Assembly (NCBI GenBank): GCA_964291335.2
Contig: OZ219748.1
Coordinates: 558,001-622,000, forward strand
Length of the DNA stretch: 64,000 nt
Direction of reading: 5' to 3'
Source: G964291335 sp964291335
GTDB taxonomy: Bacteria; Chloroflexota; Dehalococcoidia; Lucifugimonadales; UBA3495
A program made the position numbers and the translations under genes. Below, one piece after another: positions 17,038-25,738 of the stretch. The first letter of the stretch is position 1; each line of letters begins with the position of its first letter. A model generated the notes under the pieces. It had not been told where the DNA came from. It did not search any database and saw only the letters and a program-made list of their open reading frames with translations.

Positions 17038-18261
17038 TTGAATCTGGTACGAATTTTCGCCACCTATATTCTGGCGCTGGCAGTAGGGGCCACCCTTACC
17101 CTTGCCATAATTTATACTTGGGAAGGAGCGCCATTGCCCCTCAAGACTCCGGGGGCGGCGAATCGTTCCCTGCCGCCCGAGTTCGATCGGGTAGGCGAAG
17201 CCTGGAGTATCCTGAGCAAGGAGCATATTGACCATCAGCAATTAGACCCGCAGACGCTCAGCGATGGAGCCATTCGAGGAATGATGCAGGCCCTGGAAGA
17301 CCCGTATGCGTCATACCTGGACGCCCGGAAGTTCAATGAGGAAGCTCAGGAGATGGGCGGCTTCTTCGAAGGCATTGGAGCGCAGGTGGGAATCCGGGAC
17401 GCCCGGCTGATGATTATCAGCCCATTGCCCAACTCGCCGGCGGAAAAGGCGGGGATTCGCTCCGGAGACGTTATTCTGACCATCGACGGGGAAGACGCCC
17501 ACGACTTCAGCCTGATGGATGCCGTTTCCCGGATTCGCGGCCCAGAGGGCACTACGGTGGAATTGCTGGTGCAGCACTTGAACGAGAGTGAACCGGTGCT
17601 GATACCGGTAGTTCGCGGGGTAATTCCGCTGGAGACAGTCCATTTCGAGATGCTGCCTGACGGCATCGGTCACATGCGCATCAGCAGTTTCGCGCAGAAT
17701 ACCAACGAACAGGTTGAGCAGGTGCTGGAAGAGTTCCGGGCCGCCGACGGACGGGCCCTGATTGTTGACCTGCGCAATAACTTCGGGGGGCTGCTCAGTT
17801 CAGTAGTGGACGTTACCGGCCAGTTTTTAGACCAGGGCGGTCTGGTTACTTACGAGCTGGATGCCCAGGGCAAGCGGCGAGACTGGCGGGTAAGCGGCGA
17901 GGGCAAGGCCCAGGACGTCCCCATGGTGCTGCTGGTAAACCAGTTCAGCGCCAGCGCCAGCGAGGTTTTCGCCGGCGCCATCATCGATTACCGGCGAGCG
18001 CCGGTAGTGGGTCAAACCTCCTTTGGCAAGGGCAGCGTCAATACTATGCGGGGCCTGTCCGACGGTTCCGGCATTTTCTTCACCATCGCCCGCTGGTACA
18101 CTCCCAACGGCGCTCTGATTGAAGGTTCCGGAATAACCCCCACCCATCAGGTGGAAATGCCGGCCGACGCGCCCACCGACATTCAGTTGGAATGGGCCGT
18201 TAACTACTTGAAGCAACAGGGGCCGATGCTGCAAACGGCCGGCAACCAGGCCAATTATTAA
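17038..18261 (+). CDS. S41 family carboxyl-terminal processing peptidase
   Basis: A 407-residue CtpA-type serine protease anchored by an N-terminal membrane segment (residues about 8-27) and acting outside the membrane. The PDZ domain spans about 100-185 (GIGAQVGI, ILTIDGEDAHD). The S41 core follows, with the nucleophile Ser in NQFSASASE (304-309) and the general-base Lys in SFGKGSV (K331). These Tsp/Ctp proteases trim or degrade exported proteins from the C-terminus. Translation likely starts at TTG 17038, preceded by GGGGAG 9 nt upstream. smpB follows after 23 bp and is probably cotranscribed. Confidence 0.9.
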   Translation: MNLVRIFATYILALAVGATLTLAIIYTWEGAPLPLKTPGAANRSLPPEFDRVGEAWSILSKEHIDHQQLDPQTLSDGAIRGMMQALEDPYASYLDARKFNEEAQEMGGFFEGIGAQVGIRDARLMIISPLPNSPAEKAGIRSGDVILTIDGEDAHDFSLMDAVSRIRGPEGTTVELLVQHLNESEPVLIPVVRGVIPLETVHFEMLPDGIGHMRISSFAQNTNEQVEQVLEEFRAADGRALIVDLRNNFGGLLSSVVDVTGQFLDQGGLVTYELDAQGKRRDWRVSGEGKAQDVPMVLLVNQFSASASEVFAGAIIDYRRAPVVGQTSFGKGSVNTMRGLSDGSGIFFTIARWYTPNGALIEGSGITPTHQVEMPADAPTDIQLEWAVNYLKQQGPMLQTAGNQANY

Positions 18262-18284
18262 AGGACGACACAAGCTGACTCGCT

Positions 18285-18776
18285 ATGCCTGGTCGTAAAA
18301 AGAAAGCCGGGGCTGCGCCAAAGCCAAACAGCCGGGTAATTGCGGTCAACCGGCAGGCTGCGTTTAACTACGAGATCCTGGACCGCTACGAAGCCGGCCT
18401 GGCGCTTACCGGCACTGAAATTAAATCGGTGCGCGCTGGGCGGGTTGATTTGCGGGAAGCCTACGCCCGTCCCCAGGATGGAGAATTATGGCTGTTGAAC
18501 GCACATATTGCCCAATATGACCCGGCCAGCGTCTTCAACCACGATCCTCGCCGGCCCCGCAAGCTGCTGCTGCACCGTGAGGAAATCCTGAAGCTTACCG
18601 CCGAGGTATCGCAAAAAGGGTTGACCCTGGTTGCCCTGCGTCTTTATATCAGGAACCACGTGGCCAAGGTTGAACTGGGCCTGGCCCGCGGCAAGCGACA
18701 GTACGACAAGCGGCGGGCCATCCGGGACCGGGAACTGGACCTGGCGGCCCGTCAGGCCATGCGGGCGGCCAGGTAA
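18285..18776 (+). CDS. smpB: SsrA-binding protein SmpB
   Basis: A 163-residue SmpB, the tmRNA partner in trans-translation. Conserved blocks are NRQAAFNYEILDRYEAGLAL, TGTEIKSVRAGRVDLREAY, the KLLLHREEI segment and the basic C-terminal tail with GKRQYDKR, which enters the vacant A site. Length and start are typical. No tmRNA gene (ssrA) is recognisable in the 290 bp downstream, so it must be elsewhere. The gene follows the S41 protease gene by 23 bp. Confidence 0.95.
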   Translation: MPGRKKKAGAAPKPNSRVIAVNRQAAFNYEILDRYEAGLALTGTEIKSVRAGRVDLREAYARPQDGELWLLNAHIAQYDPASVFNHDPRRPRKLLLHREEILKLTAEVSQKGLTLVALRLYIRNHVAKVELGLARGKRQYDKRRAIRDRELDLAARQAMRAAR

Positions 18777-18984
18777 CCGGCCAGGCAGCCGGGCGCGCCA
18801 ATGGCCTTCCGGCCCCTTGGGCCGGCTGACCAGCCGCCGCCCCGAGTTGCCGGGCGAATGCCCCTTTTCAGCAATTTCCTCCATTGCCGCTACCCTGTCC
18901 GGCCAAAGGGCCGCATGAAATTGCCAAAACTATGTCAGAGGGTAAAGGCGCTATTCCGGCCGGTCAAAAGGCTGCAACAAAGGG

Positions 18985-18990
18985 TATAAT
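18985..18990 (+). promoter_or_regulatory. Possible -10 element for the gamma carbonic anhydrase gene
   Basis: A perfect TATAAT lies 78 bp before the TTG start. The matching -35 position is weak. The rest of 18777-19068 holds no recognisable gene. Confidence 0.35.
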
Positions 18991-19068
18991 GGCAGCCCGG
19001 CAAGGCAGCAAAGCCGCGCTGGAACCAGGGGGGCAGACCGGCCCAATAAGAATACTGGGAGGAGTTCC

Positions 19069-19575
19069 TTGATTAGAAGCCTGGGAGACAAGTCGCCGAA
19101 AATCGCCGAAAGCGCCTGGGTAAGCGAAGCAGCCTACGTCGTTGGCCACGTGGAAATCGGCGAAAACAGCAGCATCTGGCCGGGAGTAACCATCCGCGCT
19201 GACGGCAAGGAGAAGGTTACCATCGGCAGCAATGTCAATGTGCAGGAAGGGGCAGTAATCCACGGCAACGGCATGGTAATCGAGGACAACGTAACCATTG
19301 GCCACAGCGTAGTAGTTCATGGCATACGCATCGGCGCCGGGTCTTTGCTGGGCAATAACTGCACCTTTCTGCACCGCTCCGTCATCGGCAAGGAATGTCT
19401 GATAGCCGCCAACTCGGTGGTGCGGTCCAACACTGCGGTGCCCGACCGCTCTTTCGTAACCGGGGTTCCGGGGGAAGTGAAACGCCCGGTCAGCGAGGCG
19501 CAAATTGCCAATATGCAGCGAACCGCCCGCAGCCTGGTAGAACGGGCCCGAGAATTCAAGGCCAGTGGGTTATAG
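19069..19575 (+). CDS. Gamma carbonic anhydrase-like left-handed beta-helix protein
   Basis: A 168-residue hexapeptide-repeat protein of the gamma-CA/PaaY/CaiE group. The repeats (for example IGENSSIWPGVTIRAD, VTIGSNVNVQEGAVIHG) form a left-handed beta-helix that trimerises. The three zinc-ligand histidines are present at H65, H79 and H84 (AVIHG, IGHSVVVHG), so metal binding and CO2 hydration are plausible, although many relatives have other roles. Translation starts at TTG 19069 with GGGAGGAG just upstream. It has a possible TATAAT at 18985 and no obvious operon partner. Confidence 0.85.
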   Translation: MIRSLGDKSPKIAESAWVSEAAYVVGHVEIGENSSIWPGVTIRADGKEKVTIGSNVNVQEGAVIHGNGMVIEDNVTIGHSVVVHGIRIGAGSLLGNNCTFLHRSVIGKECLIAANSVVRSNTAVPDRSFVTGVPGEVKRPVSEAQIANMQRTARSLVERAREFKASGL

Positions 19576-19684
19576 CTTCAGGCAACCGCCCGGCAGTTCA
19601 GGCCTGGTGAAGGCGCAGCCGAGGCCCAACCGGGAAGCAATCCGTAAGCTCGCACATTCCCCGGTCAATCAGCGCGCCGGAGTT

Positions 19685-20635
19685 TTACTCCATATCCTGG
19701 CCCAACTGACGGGCCGCGGGCAGCACTTCAGCGGCCAGATGCTCCATAACCCGAATACAGGCCTCCAGGCCCTCAACCCGGAAGTCATAGGTTAGCTGGT
19801 CAATACCCAGCTCCCGACAGTAATAAACGTCATCAACCACTTCCTGAGTGGCAGCGACAAGCGCCCCGCCGGTGCTTACTACCCGCTCTTCGCTGGCATC
19901 CAGGTCGGTGAAATGCAGACTGCGCTTCAGGGATATGGAAATGGCAGCCGGGTCTCGGCCGGCCAGCTCTGCCTGCCTCCGCAGATAGGGCAGGTTCCGG
20001 GCCACGAAGTCGGGGGTTTGCCGGGTAGTATGCCAGCAGTCGCCGTATCTGGCGGCGCGTCGCAAGGCCGCGCGGCTATGGCCGCCAACCCAAATGGGGA
20101 TATGCGGCTGCTGCACCGGTTTGGGGTAAAACTGGATGCCCTCGATGTCGAAGTATCGGCCATGGTACTCCGGGTCGGCCTGAGTCCAGAGCGCCTTGAA
20201 AATCTCCAGAAATTCGTCGCTCATCGGCCCTCGCTCGGCATAGGGAACTCCCAGAGTATCAAACTCTTTCTCCAGCCAACCGACACCCACACCGCAAATC
20301 ATCCTGCCGTTGGTCAATACATCCAGGGAAGCGAACATCTTGGCCTGTACCAGGGGATTGCGGTAGGGCAGAATTATAACCGTGCTGCCCAATTTGATGG
20401 TAGCGCTGCACGCCGCCAGGTAGCCCAACAGGGTCATAGTCTCCAGGAAAGGCTCATCCACCGGACGGGAAAAGGAACCGTCGGCAGTGTAAGGATACTG
20501 ATTGGTGCCGCCGGTAGGCAGCAAGATATGGTCGCCGGCTAAAACCGATTCGAAGCCCAACTCCTCGGCTCGCTGCACAAAACGCCGGATGCCGGCGGCA
20601 TCGGGCAGACGCGGAATACTCAATCCAATGTTCAT
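19685..20635 (-). CDS. LLM-class F420-dependent oxidoreductase
   Basis: A 316-residue luciferase-like TIM-barrel oxidoreductase. Family hallmarks are the N-terminal GLSIPRLPDAAGIRRFVQRAEELGFESV, the GDHILLP segment, RNPLVQAKMFASLDVLTNGR, GVGVGWLEKEF and IPIWVGGHS. Such enzymes use F420 or FMN for hydride transfer or oxygenation of varied substrates; the substrate here is unknown. F420 use is supported by the F420 biosynthesis genes at the end of the window. It is transcribed divergently from the HYHY-domain gene, each with its own promoter in the shared 380-bp region. Confidence 0.85.
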   Translation of the reverse strand: MNIGLSIPRLPDAAGIRRFVQRAEELGFESVLAGDHILLPTGGTNQYPYTADGSFSRPVDEPFLETMTLLGYLAACSATIKLGSTVIILPYRNPLVQAKMFASLDVLTNGRMICGVGVGWLEKEFDTLGVPYAERGPMSDEFLEIFKALWTQADPEYHGRYFDIEGIQFYPKPVQQPHIPIWVGGHSRAALRRAARYGDCWHTTRQTPDFVARNLPYLRRQAELAGRDPAAISISLKRSLHFTDLDASEERVVSTGGALVAATQEVVDDVYYCRELGIDQLTYDFRVEGLEACIRVMEHLAAEVLPAARQLGQDME

Positions 20636-20745
20636 TGCTTGCAGTCTCCTCTACCAGCCGGCTTTCACTGCCGGGCAAGGCTCCAGCTAACGATGCCGCC
20701 CGGCTCGAAAATCCGACAGCAATTTTGCCCCCGGCGGCTGGCGCA

Positions 20746-20774
20746 GTTATAGCATGGCGCTTACCTTATGTCTA
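20746..20774 (-). promoter_or_regulatory. Promoter of the LLM oxidoreductase gene
   Basis: Minus-strand TAGACA (20774-20769) and TATAAC (20751-20746) are 17 bp apart, with TGC before the -10. The leader is about 105 nt. Confidence 0.55.
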
Positions 20775-20787
20775 GCTGCGGCTCAAC

Positions 20788-20815
20788 TTGCCAAACGGCC
20801 AGCCTGTGCTATAAT
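20788..20815 (+). promoter_or_regulatory. Promoter of the HYHY-domain protein gene
   Basis: TTGCCA (20788-20793), 16-bp spacer, TATAAT (20810-20815), with a TGTGC extension before the -10. It lies back-to-back with the LLM promoter, leaving only 13 bp between the two -35 elements. Confidence 0.65.
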
Positions 20816-21013
20816 CAGGAATAATAGAAGCGAGCCAAGGCAGCGGCGTTCTCCGGTTGACGGCCTCTGAACCAAGCCAGGAAACGGCTGCATCGGGTGG
20901 GGTGGAGTTGGGGGCGGTGGCCCGCGATACTCAACCTGTTAGCGGTTGATCGATACCCGGCGACCCGGATTCTGGTTACCCAGAGGCTATTATCAACTTA
21001 CAGGAGGATAACA

Positions 21014-21892
21014 TTGGATAAGGGAAGTGTAGTCTTTAACGCTGGCTCCGTGGATATTACCCTGGAGTATCGGGAATTGATGCCGGACCAGGGCCTGTGC
21101 GTACAGGTGTTTGGCTCGGTGGACGGCGCAGAGGTCGAAATCCTGCGCTTTGACTGTTTCGACCAGATGCCTCACTACCATTATGGCCCGGCGAACCATA
21201 ACATCCGGTTGAACATGGACAAAACCACCGTTGGCAACCCCTTCGGCTGGACGATGAAAAACCTGCGGGACAGGCTTCCTGCCATGATTAAACGTTCCGG
21301 CTATGATGCGTTGGCCGCCGCGGTAGAGGCTAACCCGGTGCCTTCGGAAGTCCTGGACGCCGTTGAGTCCCGGGGAAGGGCAATGGCAGTCTCCATGCGC
21401 CGCACTGTAACCCATATGTTTGAGCGGATGCTGGAAGATGACGTATTCACTACAGGCAATCTGCGCATCGGCCTGGAATACCGCATTCTACCCCAGGCCA
21501 ATACCGAGGGTGTAGCGATTCACGTTTTGTCTGACGTGGCCGGCCAGAATGTGGAACTGCTGGCCTTTGATTGCTTCGTCAATGGCCCCCACTACCACTA
21601 CGGCCCCCGCAACCAGGATATCCGTATTTACTGGGACACCACTACCTCCGGCGACACCCTGCGCTGGACTTTGGACCAGTTCTACGCCGGCAATATGAAG
21701 AAGATGATTGAGCGAGCCGGCTACCCCACAATCGCCAACGACGTGGACGAGCAGTTGCTCCAGGCTACGCTGCCGGCTATCGAAAAGCGGGCTTTTGAGC
21801 TGGTGGAAGAGAACCGTAATCAGGGTAACGACCCCAAGGCCGCCCTGCTCAAAGAGCTCGAGTCTCTGCGGGAACGGGTAGCCGCACTGTAA
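21014..21892 (+). CDS. Unknown protein with two tandem HYHYGP domains
   Basis: A 292-residue soluble protein I cannot assign to a characterised family. It is an internal duplication. Residues 13-98 and 150-239 align, sharing LEYR near the start, a FDCF motif, then PHYHYGP (54-59 and 193-198), a DIR/NIR strand, a TTxG turn with W(T/T), and (M)IKR/ERxGY at the end. A roughly 50-residue helical connector joins them, and a coiled-coil-like Leu/Glu tail closes the protein. The His/Tyr cluster could bind metal, but this is conjecture. Start is TTG 21014, six bases after AGGAGG; an upstream in-frame GTG-like start would add non-conserved residues. It has its own promoter, and a strong hairpin follows the stop. 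Confidence 0.75.
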   Translation: MDKGSVVFNAGSVDITLEYRELMPDQGLCVQVFGSVDGAEVEILRFDCFDQMPHYHYGPANHNIRLNMDKTTVGNPFGWTMKNLRDRLPAMIKRSGYDALAAAVEANPVPSEVLDAVESRGRAMAVSMRRTVTHMFERMLEDDVFTTGNLRIGLEYRILPQANTEGVAIHVLSDVAGQNVELLAFDCFVNGPHYHYGPRNQDIRIYWDTTTSGDTLRWTLDQFYAGNMKKMIERAGYPTIANDVDEQLLQATLPAIEKRAFELVEENRNQGNDPKAALLKELESLRERVAAL

Positions 21893-21930
21893 ATCAGGTC
21901 AGCAATCCCGCAAACCCTGAACGGAAAGTT

Positions 21931-21962
21931 TTACGGCACGGCTCTCAGGAGCCGTGCCGTAA
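21931..21962. terminator. Perfect 14-bp hairpin after the HYHY-domain gene
   Basis: Arms TTACGGCACGGCTC and its exact complement enclose a TCAG loop, 38 bp after the stop codon. There is no long U-tract, so termination strength is uncertain. It may serve both this gene and the convergent GT2 gene. The remaining sequence to 22121 shows nothing else. Confidence 0.55.
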
Positions 21963-22121
21963 ATGTTTCGACGGCCCTTTAAGCCAGAAAGAAGCCGGGT
22001 TATCGCCGCTGCCGCTTGCGCTGAGGGTTTGGCCGGTGATAAAGCGGCGGAGCCGGAGAGGTATTCCTGCCCTTGAGTCCAGGTTCCAGGGCCCAACCGC
22101 CCAAAGAGGGTGTCGGCGCCC

Positions 22122-22886
22122 TTAACGGGGAGAGGCTGTGAAATCCGGCGGCGGAACCCGGGGTATCCCGCCAAAACGCAAACGCAACAGCCCTTTTATA
22201 TCCTCAGTAGCTGTTCCGGCAATGTTCACTGTGCTGGTAGGGTCGTCATTCCAGCGTACCGGGATCGACTTGATTGAGTAACCCCGCTTGGCAGCAATGA
22301 TGAGCATTTCCGTGTCAAAAAACCAGTTGTCGTTCTGAATTGCCGGGATAACTGCCTGGGCCGTTGCCCGGGTCAAGGCCTTGAAACCGCATTGCGCATC
22401 AGGAAAAGGAGTGAAGAACAAAGCCTTAATCAGCAGGTTATAGCTGCGCGAAATAAACTCTCGCTTGAAGCCCCGGGCAACTTGGGACTCCTTGCTTAAC
22501 CGGCTGCCGGTAGCAACGTGGTATCCTGACTCCAGGGCCTTCACCAGCTCCGGAAAGTGAGTCAACTCGGTGGAAAGGTCCACATCCATATAGCTGACTA
22601 TATCGGCAGCGCTGGCCAGCCACGCCGCCCGCAAGGCGCGACCCCGCCCTTTCAGGGGCAGATGGAAGTAGCTGACCTGGGGGAACTGTCGAGCCAATTC
22701 CCGGGCGACAGCGGCAGTGTCATCGGTGGATGCATTGTCGGCGATTACTATCTGCCAGGGATTGGGCAGGTTGTCGGACAGGAAACTGGTAAGGTCCTGA
22801 ATGCTGCCGGGCAAGGCGACTTCCTCGTTATAAACCGGAATTACCACCTCAACCGATGCTGAACCGGCGCCAGAGAATACGTTCAT
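22122..22886 (-). CDS. Family 2 glycosyltransferase (dolichyl-phosphate glucosyltransferase-like)
   Basis: A 254-residue GT-A fold enzyme. N-terminal VVIPVYNEE, then IADNASTDDT (nucleotide-sugar binding), and the metal-binding DxD in YMDVDLSTEL. GRGRALRAA, ATGSRL and a downstream PDAQCGFKAL segment resemble polyprenyl-phosphate glucosyl/mannosyltransferases, which charge a lipid carrier at the membrane. No transmembrane helices are evident. It lies about 130 bp downstream of purH on the same strand, but its role is unrelated to purine synthesis. Acceptor and donor are unknown. Confidence 0.85.
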   Translation of the reverse strand: MNVFSGAGSASVEVVIPVYNEEVALPGSIQDLTSFLSDNLPNPWQIVIADNASTDDTAAVARELARQFPQVSYFHLPLKGRGRALRAAWLASAADIVSYMDVDLSTELTHFPELVKALESGYHVATGSRLSKESQVARGFKREFISRSYNLLIKALFFTPFPDAQCGFKALTRATAQAVIPAIQNDNWFFDTEMLIIAAKRGYSIKSIPVRWNDDPTSTVNIAGTATEDIKGLLRLRFGGIPRVPPPDFTASPR

Positions 22887-23018
22887 CGGGCCTCTCCGGG
22901 AAAGGACAAATTAACCAACACAGCCACCGCCCGGCTGTCGGGAGCATTGAGCAAATCGGACACGGGCCCCGGCGCCCTGACCTGACCAGCAACCAGGGGG
23001 GACACCGGAAGCGCCCAA

Positions 23019-24560
23019 TCAGTGCCGGAAATGGCGGACTCCGGTAAAGACCATGGCCAGCCCATGCCGATTGGCCGCTTCAATAACTTCAGCGTCGCGT
23101 ATTGAGCCGCCAGGCTGGATGATGGCGGTAACGCCAGCTTCGGCTGCCAGCTCAATGTTATCCGGGAAAGGGAAAAAGGCATCTGAAGCCAGCACGCAGC
23201 CCCGGGCCTTATCGCCAGCGCTGCGCCGGGACAAGTGAACGCTGACCACCCGGTTCGGCTGCCCCGCCCCCATACCAACCAGGGTACAGTTCCTGGCAAA
23301 CACAATAGCGTTGGATTTTACGTGCTTGACCGCACACCAGGCGAAGGCCAGGTCTTCCGATTCAGCCTTCGTTGGGGGCCGGTCAGTAGCGGTCTTCCAG
23401 CCTGCCGGGTCTTCTGTCAGCGCATCCGGCGTCTGTACCAGAAAGCCTCCGGTGATGGGCCGCAGGTCCATCACCGCCGCCCCGGAGCCACCGTTTACCG
23501 GGTCCACTGCCAAAACTCGCAAGTTGCGTTTGCGCTGCAAGAGCCGAAGGGCCTCCGGCGCATAATCCGGGGCCACTACAACCTCGTAAAATACCGGGTT
23601 CATGGCTTCAGCGGCGGCGGCGGTTACCCTTTGGTTGAAACCCACTATGCCGCCGAAAGCGGAAACCGTATCGCCTTCGTAAGCCTGCAAATAGGCTTGG
23701 GCCAAGTCGGCGTGGCTGGCAAGCCCGCAAGGGTTGGCGTGTTTGATAACCGCTGCCGTGGGCTGGCTGAAGTCGCTGACCACGCGCCAAGCGGCGTCGG
23801 CGTCCATCAAGTTATTGAAAGAAAGCTCCCGCCCGTGAAGCTGACGGGCATGGGCAATGCCCCCGGACGGGCCGCCCCGGGCAACGTACAGCGCGCCCTG
23901 CTGGTGCGGGTTTTCGCCGTAACGCAAGGTGGCAGCCTGAGTCAGGGATAAATCCATATGTTCCGGGAGATTGCCTTCCTGATTGGTTTCACCGGTCAAG
24001 TACCCGGCCACCAAGGCATCGTATTCGGCGACGTGGTGAAAGGCTTTGGCCGCCAACTGCCGCCGCTCGGCAAGAGACAAACCCGTGCCGGCCAGCTTCT
24101 CCGCTACCGGCTGGTAGTCGGCCGGGTCAACCACTACCGCCACCGCGGGGAAATTCTTGGCAGCGGCCCGCAGCATGGCCGGCCCGCCAATGTCGATATT
24201 TTCCAATGCGTCGCCCAGGGCAACGTCCGGGCGGCTGATAGTGGCCGCGAAAGGATACAGGTTGCCAACTACCAAATCAATCGTCGCGATGCCGTGTTGT
24301 TCAAGTTCGGCCAAATGTTCCGGCGTTTCGCGCCGGGCGAGAATACCGCCGTGGATTGCCGGATGCAGGGTCTTTACCCGGCCTTCCAGAATCTCCGGCG
24401 AACCGGTAACTTCCGATACTTGCCGCACTGGCAGGCCGCCTTCCCGGGCAAGGGCCTGGTAAGTGCCGCCGGTGCTAATCAACTCAAACCCGGCAGAGGC
24501 CAGCCGACGTCCAAAATCGACGATGCCGGTCTTGTCGTAAACGCTCAGTAGTGCTTTCAA
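23019..24560 (-). CDS. purH: Bifunctional AICAR transformylase / IMP cyclohydrolase
   Basis: PurH catalyses the last two steps of IMP synthesis. The 513-residue protein has the N-terminal MGS-like cyclohydrolase domain (LLSVYDKTGIVDF, ISTGGTYQAL, GRVKTLHPAIHGGILARR, DLVVGNLYPF). The AICARFT domain follows (RYGENPHQQGALY, IKHANPCG, AFGGIVGFN, VKHVKSNAIVFA, SDAFFPFPDN, QPGGSIRD). It is full length and follows purM by about 40 bp, as third gene of a purF-purM-purH group on the minus strand. Confidence 0.96.
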   Translation of the reverse strand: MKALLSVYDKTGIVDFGRRLASAGFELISTGGTYQALAREGGLPVRQVSEVTGSPEILEGRVKTLHPAIHGGILARRETPEHLAELEQHGIATIDLVVGNLYPFAATISRPDVALGDALENIDIGGPAMLRAAAKNFPAVAVVVDPADYQPVAEKLAGTGLSLAERRQLAAKAFHHVAEYDALVAGYLTGETNQEGNLPEHMDLSLTQAATLRYGENPHQQGALYVARGGPSGGIAHARQLHGRELSFNNLMDADAAWRVVSDFSQPTAAVIKHANPCGLASHADLAQAYLQAYEGDTVSAFGGIVGFNQRVTAAAAEAMNPVFYEVVVAPDYAPEALRLLQRKRNLRVLAVDPVNGGSGAAVMDLRPITGGFLVQTPDALTEDPAGWKTATDRPPTKAESEDLAFAWCAVKHVKSNAIVFARNCTLVGMGAGQPNRVVSVHLSRRSAGDKARGCVLASDAFFPFPDNIELAAEAGVTAIIQPGGSIRDAEVIEAANRHGLAMVFTGVRHFRH

Positions 24561-24602
24561 TCTGAAAAATCCCCGTCGGTATAGTCCAATCCGACTTCAG
24601 TT

Positions 24603-25619
24603 TTACCGGATAATCACTTGGTCAGCGCCGGCTCTTTCCACTATATCACCCACCAACGACCCGTTGGGAACGGCGGCGAGAACGGCATCGACATCAGCCG
24701 GGGCGCAGACGGCCACCATGCCCAAACCCATATTGAAGACCCGGCGCATTTCCTCGTCAGATACCTGTCCCCATCGTTGTATGAGGGAAAAGATGGAGGG
24801 CGCTGACCACGAACCGGCATTGAAGCGGGCAGCCACCGCGCCGGGCAAAATGGCTGGCATTTTACCGGGTAAACCGCCGCCGGTAATGTGCGCCAGACCC
24901 TTGATGTACGGGAGAGCCGGAACCAGCGACGGATAATAGCAGTGGTGCCGGGTCAGGAATTCTTCGCCGAGGCTGTGCCCCAGCTCGTCAAAATGGCGGT
25001 ACAGCACAGCGGGATCCGCATCGGTATTGAACACCTGGCGCACCAGCGAAAAGCCGTTAGTGTGCAGCCCGGAGGAAGGAAAACCTACCAGGCAGTCCCC
25101 GGGAACAATTGCGTCATTATCCAGCAGGGCGTCCCTTTCCGCCACACCGACCAGGAACCCGGCCAAGTCAAAATCCTGGCGTGAGTAAAGGCCCGGCATT
25201 TGCGCCGTCTCTCCGCCAATAAGCGCGCACCCCACTTCCCGGCAGCCCCAGGTTATCCCTCGCAACAACGTTTCTACCCGATGTTCGTCGAAATCGCTGA
25301 AGGAGATATAATCCAGGAAGAACAGAGGCCTGGCGCCGCGGGTCAAAATATCGTTGACGTTCAGAGTAACCAGGTCTTGACCCACCGACTCAAAGTGCCC
25401 TAACTGGGCAGCGATTTTGAGCTTGGTGCCTACCCCGTCAGCGCTGGCAACCAGCACCGGCGAACGGTAACCGGAAAGCTCGAACATTCCGGCGAAACCA
25501 CCGCCGGACCCGATAACCTCCGGCCCATGCGTCATGGAGGCAAAGGCTCTTATACGATCCTTCAGGCTCTCCATAACATCCAGGTTTATACCCGCAGACT
25601 GATAGGTTCCCCCGGACAA
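24603..25619 (-). CDS. purM: Phosphoribosylformylglycinamidine cyclo-ligase (AIR synthetase)
   Basis: A 338-residue PurM. It converts FGAM to AIR with ATP. Characteristic features are the N-terminal TYQSAGINLD, the GSGGGFAGMFEL loop, ADGVGTKLKIA, VNDILTRGARPLFFLDYIS, CALIGGETAQMPGLY, and HITGGGLPGKMPAILP near the C-terminus. The length is typical. It sits between purF (about 120 bp upstream) and purH (about 40 bp downstream) on the minus strand, consistent with a purine operon. Confidence 0.96.
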   Translation of the reverse strand: MSGGTYQSAGINLDVMESLKDRIRAFASMTHGPEVIGSGGGFAGMFELSGYRSPVLVASADGVGTKLKIAAQLGHFESVGQDLVTLNVNDILTRGARPLFFLDYISFSDFDEHRVETLLRGITWGCREVGCALIGGETAQMPGLYSRQDFDLAGFLVGVAERDALLDNDAIVPGDCLVGFPSSGLHTNGFSLVRQVFNTDADPAVLYRHFDELGHSLGEEFLTRHHCYYPSLVPALPYIKGLAHITGGGLPGKMPAILPGAVAARFNAGSWSAPSIFSLIQRWGQVSDEEMRRVFNMGLGMVAVCAPADVDAVLAAVPNGSLVGDIVERAGADQVIIR

Positions 25620-25738
25620 TGTTCATCTCCTGACAGCGGCAGAGTCGGGCATCAAGGTACGGTAAACCGGGCCCTGGGTCTGATGCCGCTGGTCATCCGC
25701 CTTTGCCGGCGTTGCCGCCGGCTAACGGATGCAGAAAC

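Noticed and set aside
18777..19068. tmRNA gene next to smpB
   Set aside because: No alanine-acceptor ends or tag-peptide frame could be found in this stretch.
22883..23305. 140-codon frame overlapping the end of purH
   Set aside because: Antisense-frame shadow of the conserved purH C-terminus.
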